Shown one piece after another: positions 36,892 through 47,189 of a stretch of DNA of 64,000 nucleotides. The notes beneath the pieces were generated by a model, which saw only the letters and a program-made list of their open reading frames with translations, had not been told where the DNA came from and did not search any database. Origin of the DNA: Porphyrobacter sp. (GTDB lineage: Bacteria > Pseudomonadota > Alphaproteobacteria > Sphingomonadales > Sphingomonadaceae); contig JAPZUC010000002.1 in assembly GCA_027533455.1 (NCBI GenBank), positions 620,001 through 684,000 of the forward strand. The letters are read 5' to 3'. The translations under genes and the position numbers were made by a program. How positions within the stretch are numbered: position 1 is the first letter of the stretch; each line of letters opens with the position of its first letter.

Positions 36892-38076
36892 ATGTTCTTC
36901 AATTTCATCGACGAGCTTAGAGCGGCCGGCATCGGAGCCTCCTTCAAGGAGCACCTTACCCTTCTGGAGGCGCTTGATCGCGACGTGATCGACCAGACGC
37001 CCGAGGCGTTCTACTACCTCTCCCGCGCCACCTTCGTGAAGGACGAGGGCAAGCTCGACCTCTTCGATCAGGTGTTCCAGAAGGTCTTCAAGGGGATCAT
37101 GACCGATTACGGCCAGAACCCCGTCGACATCCCCGAGGACTGGCTGAAGGCCGTCGCCGAGAAGTTCCTCAGCCCTGAGGAGATGGAGAAGATCAAGTCC
37201 CTCGGTGACTGGGACGAGATCATGGAGACGCTCAAGAAGCGGCTCGAAGAACAGGAAAAGCGCCATCAGGGCGGCAACAAGTGGGTCGGCACCGGGGGCA
37301 CCTCGCCCTTCGGTAACTCGGGCTACAACCCCGAAGGCGTGAGGATCGGCGGCGAGGCGCGGCACGGCAAGGCTATCAAGGTCTGGGAAAAGCGCGAGTT
37401 CAAGAACCTCGATAACACCAAGGAACTTGGCACCCGCAATATCAAGATGGCGCTGCGCCGGTTGCGCCGCTTCGCCCGCGAAGGCGCGCAGGACCAGCTC
37501 GACATCGACGCGACGATCAAGGGCACAGCCAAGCAGGGCTGGCTCGACATCCACATGCGGGCCGAGCGCCGCAATGCGGTGAAGCTGCTTCTGTTCCTCG
37601 ACGTCGGCGGATCGATGGACCCCTTCATCAAGCTGGTCGAGGAGCTGTTCAGCGCCGCCAGCAGCGAATTCAAGAACATGGAGTTCTTCTACTTCCACAA
37701 CTGCCTCTACGAAGGCGTGTGGAAGGACAACAAGCGCCGCTGGCAGGAACGCACCAAGACCTGGGACGTGCTTCACAAATACGGGCACGATTACAAGATC
37801 GTGTTCGTCGGCGATGCGGCGATGAGCCCCTACGAGGTCACCCACCCGGGCGGTAGCGTCGAGCACATGAACGAGGAAGCGGGCGCGGTGTGGCTCCAGC
37901 GTGTCACCAACACCTATCCTGCTACCGTGTGGCTCAACCCGGTGCCAGAAAAGCAGTGGGGCTATTCGCAGTCTACCAAGATGATCAAGCAGCTGGTCGG
38001 CGACCGGATGTATCCGCTGACGCTCGAAGGGCTGGATAGCGCGATGCGGGAGCTCTCGCGGAAGCACGGGGCTTAA
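36892..38076 (+). CDS. VWA-domain (CoxE-like) protein, probable MoxR partner
   Basis: 394 aa from ATG 36892 (MFFNFIDELRAAGI); a GTG 69 bp upstream is less likely. The N-terminal half is helical and charged. The VWA domain has a MIDAS motif DVGGSM (237-242). A Gly/Asn-rich segment lies at about 127-150. The family is often paired with MoxR ATPases, and one is 2.8 kb upstream in this window. Divergent from the MCP-like gene. Confidence 0.85.
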   Translation: MFFNFIDELRAAGIGASFKEHLTLLEALDRDVIDQTPEAFYYLSRATFVKDEGKLDLFDQVFQKVFKGIMTDYGQNPVDIPEDWLKAVAEKFLSPEEMEKIKSLGDWDEIMETLKKRLEEQEKRHQGGNKWVGTGGTSPFGNSGYNPEGVRIGGEARHGKAIKVWEKREFKNLDNTKELGTRNIKMALRRLRRFAREGAQDQLDIDATIKGTAKQGWLDIHMRAERRNAVKLLLFLDVGGSMDPFIKLVEELFSAASSEFKNMEFFYFHNCLYEGVWKDNKRRWQERTKTWDVLHKYGHDYKIVFVGDAAMSPYEVTHPGGSVEHMNEEAGAVWLQRVTNTYPATVWLNPVPEKQWGYSQSTKMIKQLVGDRMYPLTLEGLDSAMRELSRKHGA

Positions 38077-38104
38077 GGGACGGGGTTGAATCTGCTGCTA
38101 CTGA

Positions 38105-39445
38105 TCAGCTTCGTCCTTGTGACGCTGGTATAACGGGTGCGGGCGCCGGATTGAGGTCTTTCCGGTCAAGTTCCTCATTAAGCTGTAGCCCGCACCGCCA
38201 GAAGAAGAACGCCGGCACAAGCCCCAGCACTGCCGCGCCGTAGAGCACGTAGCGAACCGAATCCGCGCCGTAGACGGGTTGCAGCGCATCCGAGAGCATC
38301 CCGAAGAACAGCGGCCCCAGCCCCAGCCCGATAAGATTCTGGAAGAACAGGAGCGTGGCCGCAGCAATCGCCCTCGCCCTTATCGGGACGAGGCCCTGTG
38401 CGGCGGAATAGGTCGGGCCATAGTAGAAGGAATTGAACACCGTAGGAACGAACAGCAGTGCAAGCGCGAGCGGCCAGCTCGGCGCATGGTAGGCCGCGAT
38501 GGCGATGGGCACCGCCAGCGCCATGCCGATCGCAGGCGCGCTCAGCACGTGGCGGCGGTTCTTGGCTCCGAAACGGTCCGCCAGATAGCCGCCGAGCCAC
38601 GTTCCCAGCATTCCGCCCACGCCAGCCAGCAGCCCGAACCACAGTCCGACCTGCCCCGGCGTCAGACCATGGGTGCGCTGGAAGAAGATCGTCGTCCAGG
38701 TTGTCTTGCCGTAGGCAAGGAATGACGCTGCGGAACCAGCAAACAGCAGAAGCACGAAAGCGCGCGAGCGCATGACTTCACGCACTGCTTGGCCCAATGG
38801 CAGAGCGGCGGGCTGGCTTTTCGCGCGAAGCACCGCCGCGGCGTCAGTGCGGCGTGGGTCCTTGAGGACGAACCATACGACCAATGACAGCGCGACGCCG
38901 GGAAGTCCCACCACCACGAACGCTTTGCGCCACCCTAGGCTGTCGGCCAGCGTCCCGCCGATGATCATGCCGAGCAAGGTGCCAACCGGAATTCCGAGCG
39001 AGTAGAATGCAAGCGCCGACGCGCGCTTTTCGGGCGGCACCAAGTCGCTGATCAGCGAATGGGCCGGCGGCGTGCACCCTGCCTCGCCGACTCCGACGCC
39101 GATCCGCGCAAGGAGCAATTGCACAAAGTTCTGCGCCAGTCCGCACAGCGCCGTCATCGCCGACCACAAGGCGAGCGCAACCGCGATCAACTGCGGGCGG
39201 CTTGTCGTTTGCCGGTCCGCCAGCCGCGCGATGGGGATGCCCAGCACGGTGTAGAACAGCGCGAAGGCCAGCCCGGTCATCAACCCGATCTGGGTATCGG
39301 AAAGATGCAGATCACGGGCAATCGGCTCGGCCAGAATATTGACGATCTGGCGGTCGATGAAATTGAAGACGTAGACCGTCAGCAGGATCCACAAAGTCAG
39401 CCTGAGCGATTGCATGCCCGTGCCGTTCGCTGCGGCGGTTGCCAT
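38105..39445 (-). CDS. MFS transporter (spinster-like)
   Basis: 446 aa, 12 membrane segments. The loop 2-3 signature is LADRQTTSRP. The N-terminus LTLWILLTVYVFNFIDRQIVNILAEPI is typical of the spinster-like MFS group common in sphingomonads, which often sits in lipid or aromatic catabolism loci. No such genes flank it here, so the substrate cannot be inferred. Downstream of the NamZ-like gene on the same strand, with a 69 bp gap. Confidence 0.85.
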   Translation of the reverse strand: MATAAANGTGMQSLRLTLWILLTVYVFNFIDRQIVNILAEPIARDLHLSDTQIGLMTGLAFALFYTVLGIPIARLADRQTTSRPQLIAVALALWSAMTALCGLAQNFVQLLLARIGVGVGEAGCTPPAHSLISDLVPPEKRASALAFYSLGIPVGTLLGMIIGGTLADSLGWRKAFVVVGLPGVALSLVVWFVLKDPRRTDAAAVLRAKSQPAALPLGQAVREVMRSRAFVLLLFAGSAASFLAYGKTTWTTIFFQRTHGLTPGQVGLWFGLLAGVGGMLGTWLGGYLADRFGAKNRRHVLSAPAIGMALAVPIAIAAYHAPSWPLALALLFVPTVFNSFYYGPTYSAAQGLVPIRARAIAAATLLFFQNLIGLGLGPLFFGMLSDALQPVYGADSVRYVLYGAAVLGLVPAFFFWRCGLQLNEELDRKDLNPAPAPVIPASQGRS

Positions 39446-39514
39446 GTGTTCTCTCTCCCATCGGTGGCGATTTTTCCGCCATCCTTTGCGCCATGCGCAT
39501 TACGGCATGATCTT

Positions 39515-40714
39515 TCAGTAAAGAAGATGCGTGCGCACCTCGGCAACCCATGCCGCTTCGTCATGTGACGTCATGACGTCGAGATCGTCAGGGGTTGCAG
39601 CCGTGTCGTCGACCCATTCGCGCAAGGATTGACCGCCATTGATCACATCGATCGCAAGCCGGCTGAGTTCATATTCGTAAGGGAAGTCGCGCCACAGCGG
39701 ATAGTCGGGATAGAGCAGGCGGATCGCCTTGAAGGCGAGCGCCTGAAGCCGCCAAGGCTTGAACATCTGGTGATGATAAAACGCGCCTTCCGCATGGATC
39801 ATCAATGCATTGCAGAGCTTTCCTGCATGTTTGTGGAAAGTTGGTTCGAACCAGCATTCACGGATGGCACAGCCCTCCAGCCAATCCGGCGCGAGCTTGC
39901 GCATGACCTTGAGCACGCCGCCCGCGTCGATATCGGGCGCACCGAAAAGCACCTCTAGAGGCCGCGTCGTGCCCCGCCCCTCCGACAGCGTCGTGCCTTC
40001 AAGCATCACCGTGCCGGCATAGCTGCGAGCCATGTTGAGGTTGGCGGCATTGGGCGAGGGATTGATCCACAGACGTGACGTCGGCCATCCGAAGCCGTCA
40101 GCGTCGTCGGGGCACCAGCCCTCCATCGCCACCACCTTGTAAGCGACGTCGAGACCGAAATGCGCGATGAACCAGTGGCCCATTTCTCCCATCGTGAGGC
40201 CGTGGCGCATCGGCATCGGGGCGGCGCCGACGAAGCTTTCCTGCCCCGGCACCAGCAGTGTGCCCTCGACAGGACGGCCGGCGGGATTGGGGCGATCAAG
40301 CACCCACACCTCCTTGCCCGCTCTTGCCGCTTCCTCGAGCAGGTACAGCAGCGTGGTCACGAAAGTGTAGATCCGGCAGCCGAGGTCCTGAAGGTCGAAC
40401 AAAAACACGTCCGCGCTCGACATCATCTGGCCGGTGGGGCGGCGCACCTCGCCATAGAGCGAGAAGATCGGGATGCCGTAACGCGGATCCATCTCGTCCG
40501 CGGTTTCGACCATATTGTCCTGCTTGTCGCCCTTGAGCCCATGCTGCGGCCCGAAGGCGCTGTTGACCGGCACGCCGGCAGCAATCAGGGCGTCGAGACT
40601 GTGGGTAAGGTCTGCCGTGACGCTCGCAGGATGCGCGATGAGCGCCACGCGGCGACCCTTGAGTTGACGGAGGAGTTCTGGGTCGGCGAGCAGCCGGTCA
40701 ATGCCGTTCTTCAT
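39515..40714 (-). CDS. DUF1343 / NamZ-like exo-N-acetylmuramidase family protein
   Basis: 399 aa from ATG 40714; GTG 40720 is also possible. Family features: VALIAHPASVT near the N-terminus, FGPQHGLKGDKQDNM, PIFSLYGEVRRPT, FDLQDLGCRIYTFVTTL, LDRPNPAGRPVEG and LSEGRGTTRPLEVLFGAP. NamZ releases N-acetylmuramic acid from peptidoglycan fragments. There is no signal peptide, so the protein appears cytoplasmic, where it might act on imported muropeptides. Confidence 0.85.
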   Translation of the reverse strand: MKNGIDRLLADPELLRQLKGRRVALIAHPASVTADLTHSLDALIAAGVPVNSAFGPQHGLKGDKQDNMVETADEMDPRYGIPIFSLYGEVRRPTGQMMSSADVFLFDLQDLGCRIYTFVTTLLYLLEEAARAGKEVWVLDRPNPAGRPVEGTLLVPGQESFVGAAPMPMRHGLTMGEMGHWFIAHFGLDVAYKVVAMEGWCPDDADGFGWPTSRLWINPSPNAANLNMARSYAGTVMLEGTTLSEGRGTTRPLEVLFGAPDIDAGGVLKVMRKLAPDWLEGCAIRECWFEPTFHKHAGKLCNALMIHAEGAFYHHQMFKPWRLQALAFKAIRLLYPDYPLWRDFPYEYELSRLAIDVINGGQSLREWVDDTAATPDDLDVMTSHDEAAWVAEVRTHLLY

Positions 40715-40804
40715 GGTCACCAGCGTTGGAACAGGCGCGGCGCAAAGGCAATCCTTGGCTTATGGGGGTGGGAACATTGCGCAGACTGTGCCAGTTAGCG
40801 TCAC

Positions 40805-41305
40805 ATGGACATTGACTGGACACCCGTCGCCATCGCCGCTGGCTGGGCAATCATCCTAGGCGGTGCTGGGGGCGCGCTGACCGAGATCGGCCTATGGTAC
40901 CGCGATTTGCGCAAGCCGCCGTGGCAGCCGCCTGACTGGTTGTTCGGCCCGGCTTGGACCTTGATTCTTTCGCTGGCCGGGTGGAGCTTTTATGTGGGTC
41001 TGACGCAGGCTCCCACGCCGGATGCTCGCGCTGGTGTGTGGGCGCTGTTCACCGCCAATTTCGTGCTCCACTTCCTGTGGTCGCCGCTGTTCTTCAAGTT
41101 CAGGCGGCCGGATTGGGCATTGGCAGAAAACGTGTTTCTGTGGCTCTCGGTTGTGGGGCTGATGGTGGCGCTGCCGCGCGTTGTCGGGGACAGTTTCGCA
41201 GGCTGGCTCAATGTGCCATATTTCATCTGGGTGACCTTCGCCTTCGTGCTCAACTGGAAGATTGTGCAGCTGAACCGTCCGTTCGGGAAAACCGCTGCGG
41301 CCTAA
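40805..41305 (+). CDS. tspO: TspO/MBR family tryptophan-rich sensory protein
   Basis: 166 aa with five membrane segments and many Trp residues. Signature: KPPWQPPDWLFGPAWTLI and FTANFVLHFLWSPLFF. TspO binds porphyrins and modulates tetrapyrrole and stress responses in the outer membrane of photosynthetic alphaproteobacteria. The stop overlaps the convergent DOMON-like gene's stop by 4 bp (CTAA). Confidence 0.92.
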   Translation: MDIDWTPVAIAAGWAIILGGAGGALTEIGLWYRDLRKPPWQPPDWLFGPAWTLILSLAGWSFYVGLTQAPTPDARAGVWALFTANFVLHFLWSPLFFKFRRPDWALAENVFLWLSVVGLMVALPRVVGDSFAGWLNVPYFIWVTFAFVLNWKIVQLNRPFGKTAAA

Positions 41306-41805
41306 CGTTCGATAATCAACGCACGGTTGGCTTCGGAGTGGAACTCGGGCTTGCCGGGCGGGAAGGCGAGCGCCCAGAATTGCTTGCCGCCATCGGCATG
41401 CTCGACAACCGCGTTAAGGGCAACCTGCGCCGGATCGGGCAGCTCCGCGACAATGCTGGCCCTTAGGACGAGTCCCCCCGCGTCGTGCGAACAGGCAATT
41501 GCGATGGCCTCAACCGGCGCATCGCGCATCCCTTCGCGAAAGGAATCGAAGTCGTAGGCCGCCCACTGGCCGGAGGGTGAAAGGTTGAACTCGCGGTAGA
41601 ATTTCCCGCCGAGTGGTTGCCAGAAAATCTCGAAACAGGTGGTCTGCCAAAGATTGTCGCGCCGGGCGGGCGTAGCCGGCGTCGGAAGCGCGATGGCGGG
41701 GATATGCCCATCAAACTTGAACTCTGCTTCGCATCCCTGCGGCGTCGCGATTATCGAAGCGGTGACGGCGCGGATCGGGCCGAGGTCGCAGGTGACGTGG
41801 AGCAT
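41302..41805 (-). CDS. DOMON-like domain protein
   Basis: 167 aa from ATG 41805 (MLHVTCDLG); ATG 41817 would add four residues. Beta-rich; the core [36 protein letters not shown] matches the DOMON-like (CBM9-like) family found in alphaproteobacteria. No signal peptide. Binding partner unknown. Divergent from tyrS. Confidence 0.8.
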   Translation of the reverse strand: MLHVTCDLGPIRAVTASIIATPQGCEAEFKFDGHIPAIALPTPATPARRDNLWQTTCFEIFWQPLGGKFYREFNLSPSGQWAAYDFDSFREGMRDAPVEAIAIACSHDAGGLVLRASIVAELPDPAQVALNAVVEHADGGKQFWALAFPPGKPEFHSEANRALIIER

Positions 41806-41894
41806 CAGTGGGTGCATCGCCGCTGTCTGCCGCCTCCTTGCTCCCTCGGCAAGCCACTTCCCGTCGCGCGCGCCGCCTGTTAGGGCCGCGCGCC

Positions 41895-43124
41895 ATGAGC
41901 ACCTACGAATCCGCCCTCCTGCGCCTGCTCGACGAGCGTGGCTATATCCACCAGCTGACCGACGCGGCGGGGCTTGATGCCCTTGCCGTTAAGCAAATCG
42001 TGCCGGGCTATATCGGCTTCGATGCGACCGCACCTTCGCTCCACATCGGCAGCCTGGTGCAGATCATGATGCTGCGGCGGTTGCAGCAAACCGGCCACAA
42101 GCCGGTGGTCGTGATGGGCGGCGGCACTACCCGTATCGGAGATCCGACCGGGCGTGACGAAAGCCGCAAAATGCTCACCGACGAAACGATCGAGGCCAAC
42201 ATCCAATCGATCTTCACGGTCTTCGACAAGCTGTTGAAGTTCGGGGATGGACCCACCGATGCGGTGATGGTCAACAACCACGACTGGCTCGGGCAACTTG
42301 GATACATCGAGCTGCTCCAGCAGGTCGGCACGCATTTCACAGTCAACCGGATGCTGACCTTCGATTCGGTCAAGCTGCGGCTCGAGCGCGAGCAGCCTAT
42401 GACTTTCCTCGAGTTCAATTACATGATCCTACAAGGATATGATTTCAGACACTTGTCGAAGGAACTTGATGTCCGCTTGCAGATGGGCGGTAGCGACCAG
42501 TGGGGCAATATCATCAACGGGATCGAGTTGGGCCGCCGCATGGACGGGTCAGATCTTTACGGGCTTACCACCCCGCTACTCACTACTGCCGACGGAGCCA
42601 AAATGGGCAAGACAGCCGCCGGCGCCGTGTGGCTGAACGAGGAAAGCTTGCCCGCCTACGACTTTTGGCAATACTGGCGCAATGTCGATGACCGGGACGT
42701 CGGCAAGTTCCTTCGCCTGTTCACTGATCTGCCACTGAGCGAGATCAACCGCCTCGAAGGGCTGGAGGGCGCGGAGATAAACGCTGCCAAGATCGTCCTT
42801 GCCAACGAAGTCACGAAGCTCGTGCGGGGCGAGGATGCCGCCACCCGCGCTGAGGCGACTGCGCGCGTAACCTTTGCAGGCAGCGGCGCTGGGGAAGATT
42901 TGCCGGCTCTCGCCACTGGCCCTGAAGGGATGCGGCTTGCCGCGATCCTGACCGAGGTCGGCCTTACCGCATCGAACGGTGAGGCCAAGCGCAAGCTTGC
43001 AGAAGGCGCGGTAAAGCTTGAAGGCGAGACAGTTACTGACCCTGCGCAACTCGTGCTGCCGGAAGAAGGCCAGACTTTTCGTCTCAGTCTCGGCAAGAAG
43101 CGGCACGCATTGATTTGCCGCTAA
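41895..43124 (+). CDS. tyrS: Tyrosyl-tRNA synthetase
   Basis: Class I synthetase, 409 aa from ATG 41895. HIGH-like motif HIGS (50-53), tyrosine pocket [14 protein letters not shown]-like KMGKT, and a C-terminal S4 RNA-binding domain ([19 protein letters not shown]). The upstream 87 bp open in frame overlap the divergent DOMON-like gene and are not used. Confidence 0.96.
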   Translation: MSTYESALLRLLDERGYIHQLTDAAGLDALAVKQIVPGYIGFDATAPSLHIGSLVQIMMLRRLQQTGHKPVVVMGGGTTRIGDPTGRDESRKMLTDETIEANIQSIFTVFDKLLKFGDGPTDAVMVNNHDWLGQLGYIELLQQVGTHFTVNRMLTFDSVKLRLEREQPMTFLEFNYMILQGYDFRHLSKELDVRLQMGGSDQWGNIINGIELGRRMDGSDLYGLTTPLLTTADGAKMGKTAAGAVWLNEESLPAYDFWQYWRNVDDRDVGKFLRLFTDLPLSEINRLEGLEGAEINAAKIVLANEVTKLVRGEDAATRAEATARVTFAGSGAGEDLPALATGPEGMRLAAILTEVGLTASNGEAKRKLAEGAVKLEGETVTDPAQLVLPEEGQTFRLSLGKKRHALICR

Positions 43125-43213
43125 AAATATCGCCCTTTACCAATTGTCAGCCTTTTTCCATCATCCATTGCAAGTGATCTACGTGATCTAAATGTACGGA
43201 AGGAACGCATTGC

Positions 43214-43552
43214 GTGGCGGGTGGAGCTAACCTCAGTGTAACCGATTTGCGCCGCGCGGCGCGTCATCCGGTCGATTTTCCCGCGATCGTCGAGCACTTC
43301 GTGCATGGCGATCTCCATATGCACATTTGCAACCTGTCCGCACACGGGTTCATGGTCGACAATTGCAGCCAGCTCCAGCGCGGTGACCGGGTCATCATTC
43401 GTCTGCCGGTGGTGGGCCGGATCGAGGCCTATGTCATCTGGACTCGCGAGCCCCGCGCAGGCCTCCAGTTCGAGCGCATTATCCGCCTCGACGACTTTGT
43501 GGCGATCATTGATCAACTCCAGCCCAATCCGCGCCTGCGCAAGTCGCGCTGA
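43214..43552 (+). CDS. PilZ-domain protein
   Basis: 112 aa from GTG 43214 with GGAAGGAA about 8 nt upstream. The c-di-GMP-binding pattern is visible: RRAARHPVDF (RxxxR-like) and NLSAHGFMV (D/NxSxxG). Length equals a single PilZ domain, so it probably acts as an adaptor responding to cyclic-di-GMP. Preceded by a 90-bp AT-richer leader after tyrS. Confidence 0.82.
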   Translation: MAGGANLSVTDLRRAARHPVDFPAIVEHFVHGDLHMHICNLSAHGFMVDNCSQLQRGDRVIIRLPVVGRIEAYVIWTREPRAGLQFERIIRLDDFVAIIDQLQPNPRLRKSR

Positions 43553-43628
43553 GGCGCAATAGCACAACCTTACAGGTAGCAAGCTTCGCCTGCTTGGCAG
43601 TGCGGCAATCGCCTGCCATGGCGCGACT

Positions 43629-44918
43629 GTGCCAGAGCTTGTGACAGAACCAACCTCACCCCTGCAGATCGGTGATTACCGGCGCTATTGGCTTGCGCGT
43701 TTCATGGGCGTGTTCGCCACCATGTCGATGGTTGTCCTGCTCGGATACCAGCTCTACGCCGTCGCGCGGGACGATTACGGGATGAACGTAGCCGAGGCTT
43801 CGTTCCAGCTCGGCCTGCTGGGTCTTGCCCAGTTTGTGCCGCTGTTCTTGCTGACCCCCGTCGCCGGCCTTGCCGCGGACAGGTTCGACCGGCGTCATGT
43901 TGCAGCCTTCGCCAACGGAATTGACGGGCTTGTTGCAGTAGCACTGGCACTGCTGACGTGGGCCGACGCGCTGAACCTGCCGATCCTTTATGCTCTGGCA
44001 GCACTGCATGGCGCGGCGCGGGTGTTCCTTGGCCCGTCGATGAGCGCGATTGCGCCAAACATTGTGCCCCCTGCCCTGCTCCCGCGCGCCATCGCCCTCT
44101 CCTCGATTGCCTGGCAGACCGCGAGCGTAGCTGGTCCAGCGCTGGGCGGGCTGATCTTCGCGCGGGCCGAGTGGCTGCCTCATGCGATTTCGGCAGTGCT
44201 TCTGGCCTGCGGCATGCTGCTGATCCTCACCGTCCGCCCGATCAAGGCCAAGCACGACGGTCCGCGGCTAAAGCCCCTGAAGCACATCGCAGAGGGCATG
44301 GTGTACGTCTGGCGCGAGAGATTCCTGCTGGGGTGCATCACGCTCGATCTGTTCGCGGTGTTGCTAGCCGGGGCGACTGCACTCCTGCCAGTTTTCGCGC
44401 GCGATATCCTGTTCGTCGGGCCGGAAGGCCTTGGGCTGATGCGCGCAGCGCCCGCTGTGGGCGCGGCTAGCGTGGCGCTGTGGCTCTCGGTCCGTCCGCT
44501 CCAGAGCGAGGTGGGGGTCAAGATGCTATGGGCTGTTGCTGCTTTCGGGGCGCTCACCATCGCCTTCGCTTTCTCGCGCAGCCTCGCGCTCTCACTGGCG
44601 ATCCTGGTGATGATGGGGGCTGTCGACATGATTTCGGTGTTTATCCGGTCTTCGCTCGTCCAGCTGTTCGTCCCTGACGATAAGCGCGGGCGCGTCTCCT
44701 CTATCTCGGGCCTGGCGATCTCCGCTTCTAATGAGCTGGGGGAAATGCAGTCGGGCGTGGCAGCCGGTTTGCTGGGCGCGGTCGGCGCGGTTGTATTCGG
44801 CGGCATGGGTGCGATAGTCGTCACATTGGTCTGGGCGTGGTATTTCCCGGAACTGCGCCGCGCCCGCAGCTTCGAACCGCAGGAACTCAAACGAGAGGTA
44901 TCGACACATGAAGGCTGA
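43629..44918 (+). CDS. MFS transporter (EntS-like)
   Basis: 429 aa from a GTG start, 10-12 membrane segments. Features: [31 protein letters not shown] at the N-terminus in pieces, and the loop [10 protein letters not shown]. The group includes exporters of siderophores and drugs. The 3' end overlaps cysK by 11 bp, so it may be co-transcribed; substrate unknown. Confidence 0.82.
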   Translation: MPELVTEPTSPLQIGDYRRYWLARFMGVFATMSMVVLLGYQLYAVARDDYGMNVAEASFQLGLLGLAQFVPLFLLTPVAGLAADRFDRRHVAAFANGIDGLVAVALALLTWADALNLPILYALAALHGAARVFLGPSMSAIAPNIVPPALLPRAIALSSIAWQTASVAGPALGGLIFARAEWLPHAISAVLLACGMLLILTVRPIKAKHDGPRLKPLKHIAEGMVYVWRERFLLGCITLDLFAVLLAGATALLPVFARDILFVGPEGLGLMRAAPAVGAASVALWLSVRPLQSEVGVKMLWAVAAFGALTIAFAFSRSLALSLAILVMMGAVDMISVFIRSSLVQLFVPDDKRGRVSSISGLAISASNELGEMQSGVAAGLLGAVGAVVFGGMGAIVVTLVWAWYFPELRRARSFEPQELKREVSTHEG

Positions 44919-45828
44919 CAACATCCTCGCCACAATCGGCAGAACCCCGCATATCCGTCTTGCCCGGATGTTCCCGGATCACGAGGTATGGGTGAAGTCG
45001 GAGCGGTCGAACCCCGGCGGATCGATCAAGGACCGCATCGCCTTGGCGATGGTAGAAGATGCAGAAGCCCGCGGCGCGCTGAAGGCCGGCGGCACCATCG
45101 TCGAGCCAACTAGCGGCAACACCGGAATCGGCCTCGCCATGGTCGCTGCGGTCAAGGGTTATCGCCTCGTTCTGGTAATGCCCGAAAGCATGTCGATCGA
45201 GCGCCGCCGCCTGATGCTGGCCTATGGCGCGAGCTTCGACCTGACCCCGCGCGAGAAGGGCATGAAGGGCGCGATCGAACGCGCAATGGAGCTGGTCTCG
45301 CAGGCCCCAGGCGCCTGGATGCCGAGCCAGTTCGACAATGCCGCCAATCCCGCCGTTCACGCGCGCACCACCGCGCAAGAGATCCTTGCCGACTTCGCCG
45401 ATGCGCCAATTGACGTGATGGTAACTGGCGTCGGCACGGGCGGGCACCTGACCGGCTGCGCCGAGGAATTGAAGAAGCATTGGCCGGCGATGAAGGCCTA
45501 TGGGGTCGAGCCAGCTCTCTCACCGGTTATCAATGGCGGCCAGCCTGGCCCGCACCCGATCCAGGGCATCGGTGCAGGCTTCATTCCGGGCAACCTGCAT
45601 ACGGCCGCAATCGACGGCGCTATCACGGTTGATGCCGAGGACGCCAAGGAAATGGCACGCAGAGCCGCGCGCGAGGAAGGGATGCTGGTCGGCATTTCTT
45701 CCGGAGCGACGCTGGCGGCGATCGCCAGCAAGCTCCCGTCGCTGCCGGCAGGGAGCCGGGTGCTCGGCTTCAATTATGACACCGGTGAACGCTATCTCTC
45801 GGTGCCCGACTTCCTGCCGGTGGAATAA
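44908..45828 (+). CDS. cysK: Cysteine synthase A
   Basis: PLP-dependent O-acetylserine sulfhydrylase, 306 aa. The PLP lysine is Lys41 in [11 protein letters not shown]; the substrate loop is [12 protein letters not shown]; the PLP phosphate-binding loop [10 protein letters not shown] follows. The start overlaps the MFS gene, and the stop overlaps the next ATG by 1 nt (TAATG). Confidence 0.95.
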   Translation: MKADNILATIGRTPHIRLARMFPDHEVWVKSERSNPGGSIKDRIALAMVEDAEARGALKAGGTIVEPTSGNTGIGLAMVAAVKGYRLVLVMPESMSIERRRLMLAYGASFDLTPREKGMKGAIERAMELVSQAPGAWMPSQFDNAANPAVHARTTAQEILADFADAPIDVMVTGVGTGGHLTGCAEELKKHWPAMKAYGVEPALSPVINGGQPGPHPIQGIGAGFIPGNLHTAAIDGAITVDAEDAKEMARRAAREEGMLVGISSGATLAAIASKLPSLPAGSRVLGFNYDTGERYLSVPDFLPVE

Positions 45829-46550
45829 TGGGGCTGGAACGCATCGCCTATACCGATGGCCGGACCGCGCTCACGGGATGGCTGGCGCGGCCTGCGAAGC
45901 CGGTGCGGGCAGCGGTGGCAGTTTTTCCGACCTTCATGAACATCACGCCGGGCGTCGAGGCCAAGGCGCTCGCTCTGGCGGAGGCGGGTTGCGTGGCACT
46001 CGTGGGGGACTTCTACGGCCCTGACGCACCCCATGATTTCGAGAGCGCCGTTTCCGCGATGGAGCGGCTGCGTGCCAATCCGCTGGCAATGCGCCGGCGG
46101 CTGCGCACAACACTCGAAACTCTGGCGAGGATTGCGCCGGATGTGCCGCAGATCGCCATCGGCTTTTGTCTGGGCGGAATGGCGGTGCTGGAACTGGCGC
46201 GGGACGGGGCCGACCTTGCTCTGGTTGCGAGCTTCCACGGCCTGCTTGCCACGCCGCTGCCTGCGAACGGGCCGATCACACCACGCCTCTTGGTCTGTCA
46301 CGGCGATTCCGACACGCTCGTACCGCGGGCTGATGTGATCGCCTTCTGGGAAGAGATGGACCGCGTAGGCGCAGACTGGCACTTCATGTCGTTCGCCGGG
46401 GTCGAGCACGGCTTCACTAACTCGCTGACGCCCGCAGGCACATCCAACCCCGCGTTCCATCCGGTCGCGGACCACCAGTCTTGGAATGCGATGATGGGCC
46501 TGATCGACGCCATCGCCCCGCGAACCGTTTCCTTAACCCGCGCTGGGTAA
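45828..46550 (+). CDS. Dienelactone hydrolase family protein
   Basis: 240 aa alpha/beta hydrolase. Nucleophile Cys114 in GFCLGG, Asp161 (HGDSD) and His194 (VEHGF) complete the DLH-type triad. No signal peptide. Translationally coupled to cysK. DLH-family proteins cleave lactones and related esters; no other aromatic-ring cleavage genes are nearby, so the substrate is unknown. Confidence 0.88.
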   Translation: MGLERIAYTDGRTALTGWLARPAKPVRAAVAVFPTFMNITPGVEAKALALAEAGCVALVGDFYGPDAPHDFESAVSAMERLRANPLAMRRRLRTTLETLARIAPDVPQIAIGFCLGGMAVLELARDGADLALVASFHGLLATPLPANGPITPRLLVCHGDSDTLVPRADVIAFWEEMDRVGADWHFMSFAGVEHGFTNSLTPAGTSNPAFHPVADHQSWNAMMGLIDAIAPRTVSLTRAG

Positions 46551-46600
46551 GTTGGTGCATGGATGGCATGGGCCACCATGTCATCCGGGAAACGGCTTTC

Positions 46601-47104
46601 ATGAAATTCATCAAGCTCGAGTCGCGCGGCGGCAACTATCTCGTGGTTGCCAGCAACATTGCGTGGCTGCGTGCAGCCGAAAACGGGCAGACAAATGTCG
46701 GCATGGTTGGCGGACAGCCGCTGCTGGTGGTGGGCTCGATCGAAGAAGTGGCCGCGAAGGTACTTGCGGGCACGGCCAATACGGCAGACAATTCGGATGA
46801 TCTTGAGCTAGACCCTGCACCTGCCGATCCACCCGTCGCTCAGCCCGGGCCGGATTTCCATCCCGTGCTGGTCATTGAAACGACACCCGAAGCTGAGCCA
46901 GAGCGGCTCACTGCATCGCCGCATCTCGACGCGCCCTCGCTTTCGCCCCAAGCTGTGTCCACGCCAGATCCGGCCCTTACCCCAGCGCGCCCGGACCAGG
47001 TTTCGGCGCGGTCAGCCTCAATGTGGGAACGCTCCGCCTCAACTCCGCCAAAGGACAACCAGATGATAAGCGGCTCACAGCGCATGATGGGAATGCTGGA
47101 ATAG
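46601..47104 (+). CDS. FlbD-like N-terminal domain with Pro-rich tail
   Basis: 167 aa from ATG 46601. Residues about 1-57 (KFIKLESRGGNYLVVASNIAWLRAAE, then VGSIEEVAAKVL) resemble the short FlbD-type domain. The rest is a low-complexity Pro/Ser/Glu-rich tail, probably disordered. Earlier in-frame ATGs exist, but the domain starts here. No flagellar genes are in the window, so a flagellar role is not supported. Confidence 0.6.
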   Translation: MKFIKLESRGGNYLVVASNIAWLRAAENGQTNVGMVGGQPLLVVGSIEEVAAKVLAGTANTADNSDDLELDPAPADPPVAQPGPDFHPVLVIETTPEAEPERLTASPHLDAPSLSPQAVSTPDPALTPARPDQVSARSASMWERSASTPPKDNQMISGSQRMMGMLE

Positions 47105-47189
47105 AGCACTTCCCGCGGTACGGTCACAAAGCCGTTGCGAAAGCCGTTCCTACCGTTACCCTTCTCCTCTCAGGACAGGGGAGAAGAGA

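Noticed and set aside
39840-39855. GGTTCGAACC, tRNA T-loop-like
   Set aside because: Inside the NamZ-like coding sequence with no cloverleaf around it.
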